From Trigonopsis variabilis (Eukaryota; Ascomycota; Trigonopsidomycetes; Trigonopsidales; Trigonopsidaceae), in NCBI GenBank assembly GCA_003707065.3, contig PPXM03000006.1, positions 372,001-436,000 of the forward strand: a stretch of DNA of 64,000 bases, given 5' to 3'. Numbering within the stretch: the stretch's first letter is position 1; each line of letters opens with the position of its first letter. Position numbers and translations under genes: made by a program. The notes beneath the pieces are model-generated. The model saw only the letters and a list, made by a program, of their open reading frames with translations. It made no database searches and had not been told where the DNA came from. Shown here piece after piece: positions 52,111 to 63,522 of the stretch.

Positions 52111-54573
52111 ATGTCTGGAGGCTTTCGAGACAAGTCCGCAGCTCTGTTCGGACATCGAGATTCGTCAGGATCTTCTACGAGTCTTTCATCTCCACCTCCT
52201 CCCGCGTATCCTAATAATAACGGAGGCGGCCAGTGGGGCAGCACCTTCAACTCGTTAGGACGAGCTATAACTAACGTTGGCCGAGGAACGTCTCATGGAA
52301 AGCTTATGAGAGTTGCTCAGGTTCCTTCTAACGAGCTTGCTCTTACAAACTGTTTATTAGTTTCTGCTCAGGACTTCCCCAGTGACCGCTATGTCATCTG
52401 CGACGATCAGTTTGTCTTATCGACAAAGTAAGTCATTGCTGGTTCCATATAGGACCATTGAATTTAAAAGTACTAATATAAAAGGGTAGTCGATGGAATT
52501 GCTCCCGGGACAGTTGCCGCGAGTGGCGCTCATCGAGAATGGGCAGGATGGGCTTTGAATCAGGAAGTCCTTATAAATATGTATGATCCGTTTGCACACG
52601 GGTCTCATGCTTATCTGGGAGCGATGACAGTGGAAATTGATTTCAACAGTCGCAATAGAGTGACTGATAAACAATTTGATCAAGACCAACTGAATAAATG
52701 GATAGCTGGACTATATCAGAATCAGATCTTCGCTCCTGGCCAACGATTTATTTTTGATTTCCGCTCAAATATCTTTAAAATCAAAGTCACTACCGTTCAG
52801 ATCATCAGTCTTCAGGATAAGAAGAATTTAGACGTCATTCCTGCTTCTGATAGCCCTAGCTCCCGAGGTATTCTAACACCTCAAACTCAAATTACTTTCT
52901 ATAAAGCTCCAAATTCGATTCTCAATCTGAAGGGCTCGACTCGGCGACCACCTGCCAATGCTATTGTGAAACCGGATTTCAACATCAAGGATTTGGGTAT
53001 AGGAGGTCTCGATAAAGAATTTGCAGTTATTTTCAGACGAGCGTTTGCAAGTCGTATCGTTCCTCCTGCTCTCATTCAGCAGATGGGTATCCAGCATGTT
53101 AAAGGTCTTCTGCTCTATGGTCCTCCCGGAACAGGTAAGACGTTAATTGCGAGACAGCTTGCGAAAATGTTGAATGCTCGAGAGCCAAAGATTGTTAATG
53201 GTCCTGAAATTCTCTCGAAATTTGTTGGTCAAAGTGAAGAGAACGTGCGAAAGCTCTTCGCCGATGCCGAGAAGGAGTTCAAAGAGAAGGGTGATGATTC
53301 GAGCTTACACATTATTATTTTTGACGAGCTTGATGCCATCTGCAAGCAGAGAGGATCTAGATCGGACAGCTCTGGGGTTGGCGATACCGTGGTCAACCAG
53401 CTTTTAGCCAAGATGGATGGTGTTGACCAGCTAAATAATATCTTAATTATCGGTATGACTAATCGTCTTGATATGATTGATGAGGCTCTTCTTCGTCCTG
53501 GCCGATTGGAGATTCATCTTGAGATCTCGCTACCCGATGAGGCTGGCCGTCTACAGATCCTCAAGATTCATACCACGGCTTTGACCAAAAGTCATATGCT
53601 GGGTGATGATGTCGATCTTGAAGAATTGGCGAGGCGCACCAAGAACTATACTGGCGCCGAGATCTCTGGTTTAGTACGAAATGCAGCCAGTCATACATTC
53701 AACCGAAATACAAAAGTCGGAACTGTTGCTCAGCTATCTGACAATCGTGAGAACTTAAGAGTCACTCAAGGCGACTTCCTCTCGGCTTTGGACGAGTACG
53801 AGCCTGCTTTCGGTGTCCCTGAGAAGGAGCTACAGAGCTACTTTTCCAACGGTATCGTTAAATATTCTCCCTATATCGACTCTATCCTCAAGAACGGCCT
53901 TCTCTGTGCTCGCTCTGTTCTTGAAGACGAGACAAACACGCTCATTTCCGTTCTCATTCACGGCCCGCCTCAGTCGGGCAAGACTGCTTTGACCGCATAT
54001 ATAGCGCAGGCCTCCGAGTTTCCTTTTGTTAGAATAATAACGGCAGTTAGCATGGCCGGAATGTCCGAGCAAGCCAAGTGCAATTACATCCAGAAGACAT
54101 TCTCGGATGCCTATCGCAGTCCTGTCTCTTTGGTCGTTTTGGATGAGATTGAGAAGTTGATTGAATGGAATCCTATTGGTCCCCGGTTTTCAAACGTTCT
54201 CTTCCAGATCTTGTGGACCTACATTACTGCCAATCCACCCAAGAAACACCGCTTGCTTGTGTTGGCTACCACGAGCACTCGCTCAGTCCTCAAGCAAATG
54301 AACCTTCTGCGCTCTTTCAGTACCGAGATCGCGGTTCCTTGGGTCACATCTATTTCAGAGTTAGACCATCTTTTGGTCAATATCACTCCCTTTGAAGATG
54401 ACAACATGAGAAAGGAGGTCCTGACCGGTCTTCAACAGCGGCTTGGTTCCGACCGATTGGGCATCGGTGTGAAGACCGTTTATGAGGCAGTCAAGGTTGC
54501 TTCCAAGAGCGATGATGTCATTGACTCTGTTATAGATCATCTTGCCATGGAAGTGAATGCAGATCGTGTATAG
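52111..54573 (+). CDS. SEC18: AAA+ ATPase Sec18 (NSF)
   Basis: Sec18/NSF disassembles SNARE complexes after membrane fusion. Exons 52111-52427 and 52485-54573 (57-nt intron) give 801 residues. The frame opens upstream at a TTG (52078), but the first ATG is 52111. After a Ser/Gly-rich leader comes the N domain, then D1 with Walker A GPPGTGKT (318-325) and Walker B IIIFDELDAI (D386, E387). The second region of homology is MTNRLDMIDEALLRPGR, and D2 has GPPQSGKT (599-606) and LVVLDEIEKLIEW. The N-terminal extension is longer than in yeast. No sign of damage. Confidence 0.95.
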
Positions 54574-54974
54574 AGCGATTGTATCTTGATTGCATGTGAG
54601 ACTATGATAGAGAAAAAAATGAAACTATTTCCTATATGAGCCAGCCGTATCTCCGTTTCATTTCATTTGTATCTCTTAGTGTACCAGTTGGCTTAACCTT
54701 GTGCTCCTGTATTTTATTTGTTGAGTTCTACAAGCAGTCCATCTCATTTTCTCGTTTCCTGTTGGCCACTACCGTCTGTCGACAAAGTCTAAAAAATTAA
54801 ATGACTCTTTCATTCTCCAGATTATTCAATCGCAACTTAAAATCATTGGATATAGATAAAGATCACACAGCGAGTAGATAAAAAGAAGCATCCGGCCGTT
54901 GGGAACCCAAAGTCCCAACTCATCTCTACTGCCTCCTCTTGCCCGTCCCAGTTCCGACTTTGCCCCGACGTAAG
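54574..54974. other. Spacer, SEC18 3' / thioesterase 5'
   Basis: 401 bp between two plus-strand genes. The minus frame at 54826-55215 is a shadow crossing the thioesterase gene. Nothing else seen. Confidence 0.4.
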
Positions 54975-55739
54975 ATGGCCGTTCGCTTATTTGCATATTC
55001 TTCAGCCACCTTATTATCGTTTCTTGTATCATACGGGTTGACCACGAAATCAAGGTATCTCGACAGTCAGTCCTCGTTACCGTCTGCTCATCGATCTTTC
55101 GTCTCGATGGTATCCGCGAACCCCACCACTCCTGATCCGGCTTTGACTTCCCTTTCACGACCTCCAAAGGATGCCTCAGTTGAAGAAATAGAAGCTTACC
55201 TTGACTCTCACCCATGGGTTCGCGATAAGCGATCGCAACTGCATTTGACTGAATTTGTCCCTCACGATTCGCTGCCGGCAGATGTCAAAGACCAACTACT
55301 GACATCGGGGGTTCTGTCTGGCCCAAAGCGGATTACAGTGAGTCCTGTTTTCTGGTACGACAGGGACTCACAGACATTGCTTTCAGTCATGCATCTAGGT
55401 ACCGAGGTCTGTGGTCATCCTGGTATCATCCATGGTGGCCTTTTGGCTACAATTCTCGATGAAGGATTATGCCGATGTGCGTTTTTGAATCTCCCATCTG
55501 GAGTAGCCGTGACGGCTTCATTGAAGTTAAATTATCGCAATCCTACTCCTGCTGATTCTTACGTTGTGCTCCGAGCTCAGATAGATAAAGTCGAGGGAAG
55601 GAAGGCTTTCATCAAAGGATCACTGTCTACTCTTCCGGACTCCCCATCTGGTACGGGAACTCCTCTTGTCGAGGCAGAGCTGCTGGCAATCGAACCTAGC
55701 TGGGCCTCGAAATTGAAGCAAGCTCTTCCTCCCATGTAA
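54975..55739 (+). CDS. Hotdog-fold acyl-CoA thioesterase (PaaI/THEM4-like)
   Basis: A single exon encoding 254 residues from the ATG at 54975; an upstream TTG start at 54939 is unlikely. The N-terminus has one hydrophobic stretch (YSSATLLSFLVSYGLTT) after MAVRLFA, which could be a membrane anchor or mitochondrial leader. The hotdog domain starts near residue 110 and shows VCGHPGIIHGGLLATILDEG, the HGGXXXXXXDE pattern of PaaI/THEM thioesterases, with Asp as probable catalytic acid, then SLKLNYRNPTPADSYVVLRA. Substrate is probably an acyl-CoA, but that is inference. Convergent with NOC1, 76 bp apart. Confidence 0.85.
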   Translation: MAVRLFAYSSATLLSFLVSYGLTTKSRYLDSQSSLPSAHRSFVSMVSANPTTPDPALTSLSRPPKDASVEEIEAYLDSHPWVRDKRSQLHLTEFVPHDSLPADVKDQLLTSGVLSGPKRITVSPVFWYDRDSQTLLSVMHLGTEVCGHPGIIHGGLLATILDEGLCRCAFLNLPSGVAVTASLKLNYRNPTPADSYVVLRAQIDKVEGRKAFIKGSLSTLPDSPSGTGTPLVEAELLAIEPSWASKLKQALPPM

Positions 55740-55815
55740 TATGGCAGACGTATGTCAGCCAACTAGAAACTATACTTATACAGATATATGAACTATAATA
55801 CATACCGCAATTGGC

Positions 55816-58800
55816 TCAGTCAAGTAGATCGGCATATGCATCTGCATCAGCAAACGTAGGTAGGCTCTTGAGATTCTTTCGTCTCTTACCGTTTCCTTCA
55901 ACCTGGCTTGCCTTTCTTTTCTTTCCCTCAGATTTTGAGTCTGTCGTAGAGTCATTTGTCCCAGAGCTGCCATTCATTCCCTCATTCTGAGCATTCTCAC
56001 GGTCAAAGAGCTCAGCCAGATCCTCCTCGTCACTTTCGGGAGATGATTCACTCAGAGAGATCATATCGCCTTCATCCTCAAAAGCACCCAGATCAAAATC
56101 ATCAGAAACATCAGATGCCTCCTCTTCCAAGTCATCTAACTCGATTTCTTCAGGCTCAGAATCTGACAAATGAACACTGTCGACCTCGTCGACCTCTTCG
56201 TCCTCTTCGTCTGCGCTATCGAAATTTTCAAACGATAAATCGTCATCGCTCAAGTTGTCTTCAACTCCGGCAATTTCAGGTTTGCTCTTTACCATAGCGT
56301 CCCAAACCTCATCATCCTCCAGCTCCTCCTCCTCTGATGCATCAATATCAACTCCATCCACGTCCAGCTCCACGTCAGACATGTCTTGTTCATCAGATTT
56401 CACGTCCTTCTTCTTGCTCTTTCGCCTGGTGAAATACTCGTAGAAGACCCGATCCTCGGCCGTTACGTCTTGTTTGGTGGTCCAGTTCTCCTTGGTCACG
56501 GCATGGAGAACATTACGGGCTGTCCTGGTGCCAATAAGAATGTCAGATCGACCCGAAAGCGGCTGCATGATACTGAATCCTCGAACAACAGACTTTTGCT
56601 TGGGGTTTTTGAAAACAAATCGATCAAGGAAGTGAGAAATTGTATGAAGCGCGAGATCGGGTTTGGGAAGAGGCTTCTGAGGTCCCTCTTCTGTTTCCCG
56701 ATCAAGACCGATGTCATAAAATGCCTCAGCATAAAGACTAGCAGCGGGGTGATAGTGATTCAATAAAGGTATAATCTCCCACAGGGCCGAGTTCTCGGCA
56801 TGAGCAAATTGGGGATCCCGTTTTCTTCCGTCGTAGACATATTGAGATACCTTCTGCTCGTCATCCTTCCCGAGTTCACTCTTTTCTCCGTCGACATCAT
56901 GAAAATGTTCTTCGTCTTCCTCTGGATCAAGTTCTGGTTCAGCCAAGAGCGCTTGAATACCTGGATGGGTCTTGAAAAGTTCACAGAGAAGGTAGAGAAG
57001 ACCCGAAAGCACTCCAATGTGGATCAATTTGCATGCTACCTGCACCGTTCGCTTTACAAACGCCTTTATACGGTTCATATTCATATCCTCCCGCAGAGCC
57101 TTGAAGAGTAGATTTAAGTAAAGACCTTGTTTTGAGGAAGTGACAAGCCGGGGATCTAGCAAAGATTCATAAAGAGTTCTATAGAATCTGTCTGACAGAA
57201 CTTGTTTGCTCTGAGAGACCTGGAAGAGGAGCATCATCGCTTGAACAGCCGTTCCAAAGTTCATTGTTCTAGTAATAAAGTAGAGCTGTTCGATATGAGA
57301 GCTAAACACTTCATCATCAAGAGCGGAGTATGGAAATGCACGATTCAGACCGGTCAATATGGCAGAGAGAAGTTTAGAATAAGAGTCCTCGTGTAGCTTT
57401 TCCGGCAGTTCGCTAGCCTTTTGTTTGTCTTTATTTCGATTCTTCCATCGAGCTTTCTTCTTTGTAGCTTTATCAGATTTTTCCTCGACCTTGTCATCTT
57501 TCTTCAGTGGCCCGTTCTTGGCTAAAAGCTGGAACATGAGAAAATAGATATTAGTCAAAGAATTTGCCAATTCAGTGTCCTTGTGACTTAGTATAGTCTG
57601 ATTCAATGTAATCATGGAATAGTAATGTGCATGATAAGAAGCGTTGGGTCGGAAAGCGACTTCGGAAATTGCATTCACAATGACCTTTTTCATTGCCGGG
57701 TGCTGATGTTGCAATTTCAACATCAGATAGGAAGCCTTGGAAGCCACTTTCTTCTCATTATCCCCCAATTTATTCACAATAAGCCGAAGGAGATTCACCT
57801 CCTGTTCAGGTTTGGACCTAAGAAGCTCATAGAGAAAATTCAATACGGTCAATCGGACATAAACCACAGGATCATGAGTAGCCCGTTCACAAAGCTGAAG
57901 GACCTTAACATAGAATGACTTGAGCCAGTCTTCGAAAGCCCAAAGAGCAAGGCACTGGTCACTAGCAGATTTGGACAAGGGTTGGTCTTCAAATTTCACC
58001 AATTTCCTATCAGGCAGGACATCCGTGGTAAACATATCTTGAATGGAGGATATACCAACCAAGGTACTATTTCGATTCTTCTTGGTCGCCAGACCTAGTA
58101 ACGAATCTAAGGCCTTCATGGAATGCAAAGGAGATTCTTGAATAACCAAGGTAAGTGCACTCATTTTATCATTTAGCGTTCCCGAACGCAGGATTTGAGA
58201 CAAAAAGGCTTGCTCACCAGATGATCGAGCAGCTTGCTTCTGATAAACCTCATTATCTTTGTCCAATAAAAACATTGCTCTTTCTTTTAAATGAGAGACT
58301 TCATCTTTTGTCATTTTCTTGCCGCTTCTCGTAGGAATATCGATCTCGGCATCATACCAAGCCCGCCGAGGTTCCAAAAGAAGGTTGGTTTTGGATGAAC
58401 CGCTATCCTTTTTCTTAAGGAGAGCTGATTTATCTAATTCGGTGATCTTCGCCTTTGTCTTTACAGCTTCTTGCTCGGGTTCTTCATCACTCTCTTCATC
58501 GGATTCCGGACTCACGTCCTCCTCTTCAGTAATTGCCAATTGATCCATATCTTTCGAGTTGAATCCTAGACTTTTCATGTAATTTTCAACATCAGAAATT
58601 ACCTGCTGTTAGCAAAAAATCCAAGACCAGTCTCTTACCTCTTTAGGAGCATCTGAACCTTTGATCTCTAAAACTTCCTCTGGTTCTACATCTATATTCT
58701 GCAATAATTTGAAGTCTTCATTATCTCCGCCTAAAGCCTTGATTTCGCCCAGCAATAGATCATTATCCGTTCCATCAGCCCGGTTCTTAGGTGTTTTCGA

Positions 58801-59058
58801 AAACTCTGTTTTCTTTGATCTGGCAGCATTACTAGAATTCACTTTCCCATCTCGATTTCTCCGTTTGGTCTTGTCTTTTTTGACCTCAGGCTCTTCATTC
58901 TTAGGTCCTTCCAGCCTGCTCTTTTCACTCTTTTTAGCCTTTTGCTGCTTTTTCTCTCGCTTGGACTGAGATTCATTATTAGCCTTCTTCAGATCCGCCT
59001 TCACTCGTTCTGTCACCTGGCTTAATTTAGCCAAAGGGAGTATATCCCCAGAACTCAT
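55816..59058 (-). CDS. NOC1: Ribosome biogenesis factor Noc1/Mak21 (CBF family)
   Basis: Noc1/Mak21 pairs with Noc2 in early 60S assembly and export. Exons 59058-58639 and 58602-55816 (36-nt intron) give 1068 residues. The N-terminal 140 residues are Lys/Glu-rich. The core CBF/Mak21 helical region includes LTVLNFLYELLRSKPEQEVN, FRPNASYHAHYYSMITLNQT and LLNHYHPAASLYAEA. The C-terminus is very acidic with long Asp/Glu runs and ends KNLKSLPTFADADAYADLLD, the usual family ending. It is divergent from VMA13 with 148 bp between the starts. Confidence 0.93.
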
Positions 59059-59206
59059 GTTGGCTTAAGGATTTTTTTCCCGTTGGGACGTTTCGTTAAA
59101 CGTTTTTTCTCTTGGAGGTTGTCGTGACAACAACTGCTGGAGCTGTTCACCGCTACGCTCAGCGTCGGCGGCCGCAGCCAAACCTACTTATTACCTTGGA
59201 GCTGAA

Positions 59207-60645
59207 ATGACAATGGCGGACGAGGTAAGAAGGAAACGAGCACTCAATTTCTGAAAACAAATACGCTCAAAGGTTTCGCTCAAATTGGGTACAAAAAAAT
59301 TCAATACTAATAACAGGAATTGCCTTCGCCGGTAATGCTCACCAATGTCTACGTCGAAGAAGTTAGTGCGAATATACGGGCACGGCCCATTGCTTGGGAA
59401 GGATATCTTCGGGCTAATTTAATCGGAGAGAATGAGGCGCGGCTGCTCAAGACAGTGGATAAGACGACAAGAGACAAACGGGTTGCGATAGTTGAAAAGA
59501 GTATGGATGTCTATGCATCGACGATTATCTCTATTCTAGATAAGGCTAGTCGAACTGATATCTTACAACATACTTTGGTTCTTAGCGCGGATCTAATTGT
59601 TGAGGTTCCTGGATTCTCTGCTGCTCTACAGCACTTAGAATCCGTCAACGACTCTTATCCCTACGAACCTCTACTTCGACTTCTCAACTCTCAGGACGAG
59701 ATTATCCGAATTCTGGCATCAAAGACATTGACTGAATTATTAGGATCTTCTACGAATCCTCCCTCTGATGTTCTCTCTCGGTATCTGAAGTTCATCGCCG
59801 CACTCTCTACTTCTGCTGATACCAATATCCAGGATTTAGCTGTTCAAAGTTATTGTGTCGTTCTCAATACTGAGCTTGCAAGAAAGCTCATCTGGGACGA
59901 ACGAAAGGCGATCATCACTCCCCTCATTACGATACTGAAGACCGTTCGAAGTGACATCCAATTGCAATATAATACTTTGTTACTCTTCTGGAGGCTTTCA
60001 TTTGAAAAGCAGCCAGCCAGACAGTTGAACTCTGAATTCAAGTTCTTGGGATATCTATTTGAGATCCTTCGATCTGCTATCAAAGAAAAAGTCATTAGAG
60101 TCGCTACAGCTATCGTTCTCAACTTGATCACTTTGGCACCTGAAGAAAATATCTATGTCGTGATATTCTCATCCGGAGTGGAACTTTTCAAAGGTCTCGC
60201 GAATCGAAAATGGACGGACGACGAATTGATAGAAGATCTCAATACGATTAATACAACACTCGCCAAGGCCATTGAGTCATTAACTACATTCGATGAATAT
60301 CTCAATGAACTTCAGAGCGGGAAATTGAATTGGAGTCCTCCTCATAAAAGCGTGGACTTTTGGGAGGACAATGCTTCCAAATTCAAGGACCATGATTGGA
60401 AATATCTCAAGCAGCTCTGCAGTGTCATCATGTCTTCACAAGATCCCCAGGTGTTGGCTGTCGGTTGCAATGACATTGCCAACATTCTCGAGCAGCTACC
60501 TGAATCTATCCGAATCTTGAATAAAACAGGTACGAAAGCTCGGGTGATGGAGTTGATGGATCACGATAACCCGGAGGTCCGTTACCAAGCACTCAAAGCG
60601 ACCCAGCAGCTGGTTGCAAAGGCATTCTCAGGATTATCAATTTGA
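59207..60645 (+). CDS. VMA13: V-type ATPase subunit H (Vma13)
   Basis: Subunit H couples ATP hydrolysis to proton pumping and silences free V1. Exon 1 (59207-59224) encodes only MTMADE; a 92-nt intron follows, and exon 2 is 59317-60645, for 448 residues. The protein is all-helical with HEAT/ARM-like repeats. Recognisable blocks are NIRARPIAWEGYLRANLI, NDSYPYEPLLRLLNSQDEII, LNWSPPHKSVDFWEDNASKF, then VMELMDHDNPEVRYQALKAT near the C-terminus. All follow the subunit H consensus. Convergent with SCY1, 65 bp apart. Confidence 0.95.
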
Positions 60646-60710
60646 ACCTTAGACGTTTTGTTTAAAGTAGTAATGTACATCACGATTAAATCAGGAGCCT
60701 GTAATTATAA

Positions 60711-63043
60711 TCACAGGAGACTGTCATAGTTATTCAAAGCCGTATATTTATTAGAAGACTCCTTTCTTGTCTTGTTCGGCTGAAGGACAGAGAAGGCCTG
60801 ATTAGCTTGAGTCTGACCAAAAGAGAGCGTATTAGAAGGGTTCTGAGGAGGAGGGGGAAATGAGGATTGACCTTGGTCAAAAACATTTGATCTGGTGCTT
60901 GTAGCTCTAAGTTGCATGGGAGTGGAGGAAATGGGAGGCGTGGGCTTTGTGGCTGCGCTCCAATCTATAGAAGTGCCGGGCACAGAAGGTGCCGGCGTGA
61001 TTTTGGAAGCCGACGAAAATGAAGGCGATGATGGAGAAAGAGGAGTCATAGGCTTATAAGAAGAGGAGGTCGCCTGCTTTAGACCTGAGCCACCGGATGA
61101 TGATAGACTAGAGGTAGGAGGATTTGATTTCGGAGGGGGAGACCGGCTATTCTTAACAAGACTTTCAAATGTTTCGGATTTTGAGGAAGAGCTTGAATTT
61201 GGCTTTCTATCATTTGAAGATAACGCAGATGCAGAACTGGCACCTAGTCTTTTGAGGACAGTCGTTTCAATTTGACTCGTCATCTTCTTTGTTATGCTCA
61301 TGATTGTACGGAATTGCTCTTGGTTAAGACCAGGAGCGACACAATAAGCATATAGCTGCGGAACGACCTCTGTGGCCAGTTGTTCGACGTCCAACACCGA
61401 GTCGAGAGAAGCATAAACGGAGACGGCAGCCATCACAACATCCGGTTCACGGGTTTTCATCCCTTTAAGAAGAGGAAGGAGCTTTTCCACGATAGTGAAC
61501 TTATCAAGAACACCTCCAACGAGATTCCTTAAAGCAATTAAGGTCGCAATTTTTACTTGAAGGCTTGTTGTCTTGACAAAGACCCCACCAGCTACCGCGA
61601 AAACTTTGTTTTTGATTGTAAGATAATCGACCACGGGGATCAGAAGAGGGACGGTAGCGAAGGCCTTTTCCTGTAACTCGTGAGCATCATAGGAAGCCAT
61701 AGCGCCAGTAATGATAGGCAGAACACGATCCTTGAAGTCTTTTTCAGAACACTTCGATATGATGCAACTCGTGTGATCAAGGATTGTCGATATAAGGGCT
61801 ATATCGCTTTGATCGACCTTCTTGAACAAGGGTAAGATCTGTTCAGAGAAGGTCAGTTGGCTAGTTAAAGATCCTATTGTAAGAATGTTATTCATTATGG
61901 CGCTATTCAGGTCCACATTTTTGCCATATTCATCAATAAGCGTGGGAAGAATCTTGCGACCTAGAATTGAGGGAGAGAATTGGTTGACCACTTTCGGGAG
62001 CCCTTGAAGGAAAAGGCTATGTTCTTCGGGAGATTTCGTGGCAAAATCTGCGAGAAAACGCAAGGTGGATATCAAAATGTTATCAAAATATGCAGAATCC
62101 TGGAAAGAAGCGGCAGAAAGACGGTAAGAAGGATCTGTACAAAGAAGTTGAGGAAGCACATCAAGCAGATATTTGGGAAAGTTTATCTGATGGGGCAATT
62201 GCAGCACTTGGCCAATGACTTGCTTATAGGTCGGTAGGTTCTGGTGGGTATCAAGGGGAGGTCTTCCGGAATAAAGACTAACCATCAAACAGCCAAGCGA
62301 AAATATGTCATTGGCAGGCAGTAGTTTTTTTTCCATCACCAACTCAGGCGCACTGTAATCAAGGTTGATCTGCGCGGATCGAGGAAGGTCAGGGTCAAAG
62401 GCAGGAATAAAGAAGTCTTTGGCCCCATGAGTGTTGTATTCTTCACAGACACCAAATCCAGACAATTTCCAATCGCCGGCATGATCAATGAGAATGGCCT
62501 CAGGTTGGATATTGAGATGAACCAGGTTAGCCGACGAATGAACAAAGTCTAGAGCCTGAGAGACTTGTAGAAGGCCTTTTTGGATCTCAATCTCGTCACT
62601 GCCCCGGTCATCTCCTCTTCGAGCAATATTGACGATGCGAACGACAGACCCGGTGATGCGCTCTGTCACGAATTTGAAACTATTACGGGACTCTTCAAGA
62701 GGCTCTATAATACTCAAAATTGAGGGATGGCGAAGTTTCGTTAACGCAGCTACTTCCTGCCGAAGATAGCGTTCCACCACTCCTCGACCTGCTGGAGACC
62801 TGACCTCGTTTTCAAGCTTTTTCCGGTCAAAAATCAGAACCGAGACCTATGGTCAGAAAAGTAAGACCTCGATATTTACCGCTTGTCCATCGGTGCGTCT
62901 CTTGGCATCATAAACAGACCACAATCCTACGGTGAAAGAAGGCTGCTGTCTGTTGAAGTTATAGCTGCCATTTATGCCAGATGAAAGTACTAAAGTCAGG
63001 ATGAAGTGCACTGTTTTAACTTACATGTTTTAATAGAGAACAT
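60711..63043 (-). CDS. SCY1: SCY1-family pseudokinase (SCYL2/Ppk32-like)
   Basis: SCY1-like proteins are catalytically inactive kinases involved in vesicle traffic. Exons 63043-63025, 62989-62880 and 62846-60711 (introns 35 and 33 nt) give 754 residues. The N-terminus spliced together is MFSIKTLLSSGINGSYNF, then PSFTVGLWSVYDAKRRTDGQ and VLIFDRKKLE. The catalytic loop reads VHLNIQPEAILID (HRD replaced by HLN) and the DFG position reads SGFGV, so catalysis is not expected, as known for the family. HEAT-like repeats follow, then a long Ser/Pro-rich tail from about residue 560 with several aromatic and Asn motifs. Confidence 0.9.
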
Positions 63044-63522
63044 GCGTGTCTCGCCCTGGCCAAGTGATCACCAAAAGGCTATGAAACAGTGGAACGTCTA
63101 GAGATGACTAGTGGTTGGTGGTTGATACGCGCGGTCTTTGCCAAGGACAAACTACGCTTTAGATATTTCGGCACTGAGGCTGCTAGACATTAGAGAAACC
63201 ATTAAACTGTCAAGGAGATGATTGATATAGTTGCTAGCGAGTTTGAATACCAATTGCCTTAAACAGAGTAGCCCGACACTTTTCCATTGCTATTCGGTGT
63301 AATACTGCGAAAGAGAGACTGGTAAAATGAGACCGTAATGAAAGGACATAATTATTTTCATGATCTACTATTTTTTAAGGCGTAATTTTCCCATTATCTA
63401 GTGGTGATAAAGGCTCTAATCTATCGTCTCTTTCCACGTGACTCGAATCACTGTGGTGAGAGCGATACCTAAGTCGAGAGTAAGAGATAGCTAGGCATCA
63501 CGAACCGGGAGTGAAAATCCCA
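63044..63522. promoter_or_regulatory. Divergent promoter, SCY1 / mitochondrial ProRS
   Basis: 479 bp between the two starts. A CACGTGA at about 63436 lies close to 90 bp before the ProRS start. No other element recognised. Confidence 0.35.

Noticed and set aside
60711-63043. Missing kinase catalytic residues in SCY1 as evidence of a pseudogene
   Set aside because: Loss of HRD and DFG is normal for the SCY1 family; the frame and splice sites are intact.
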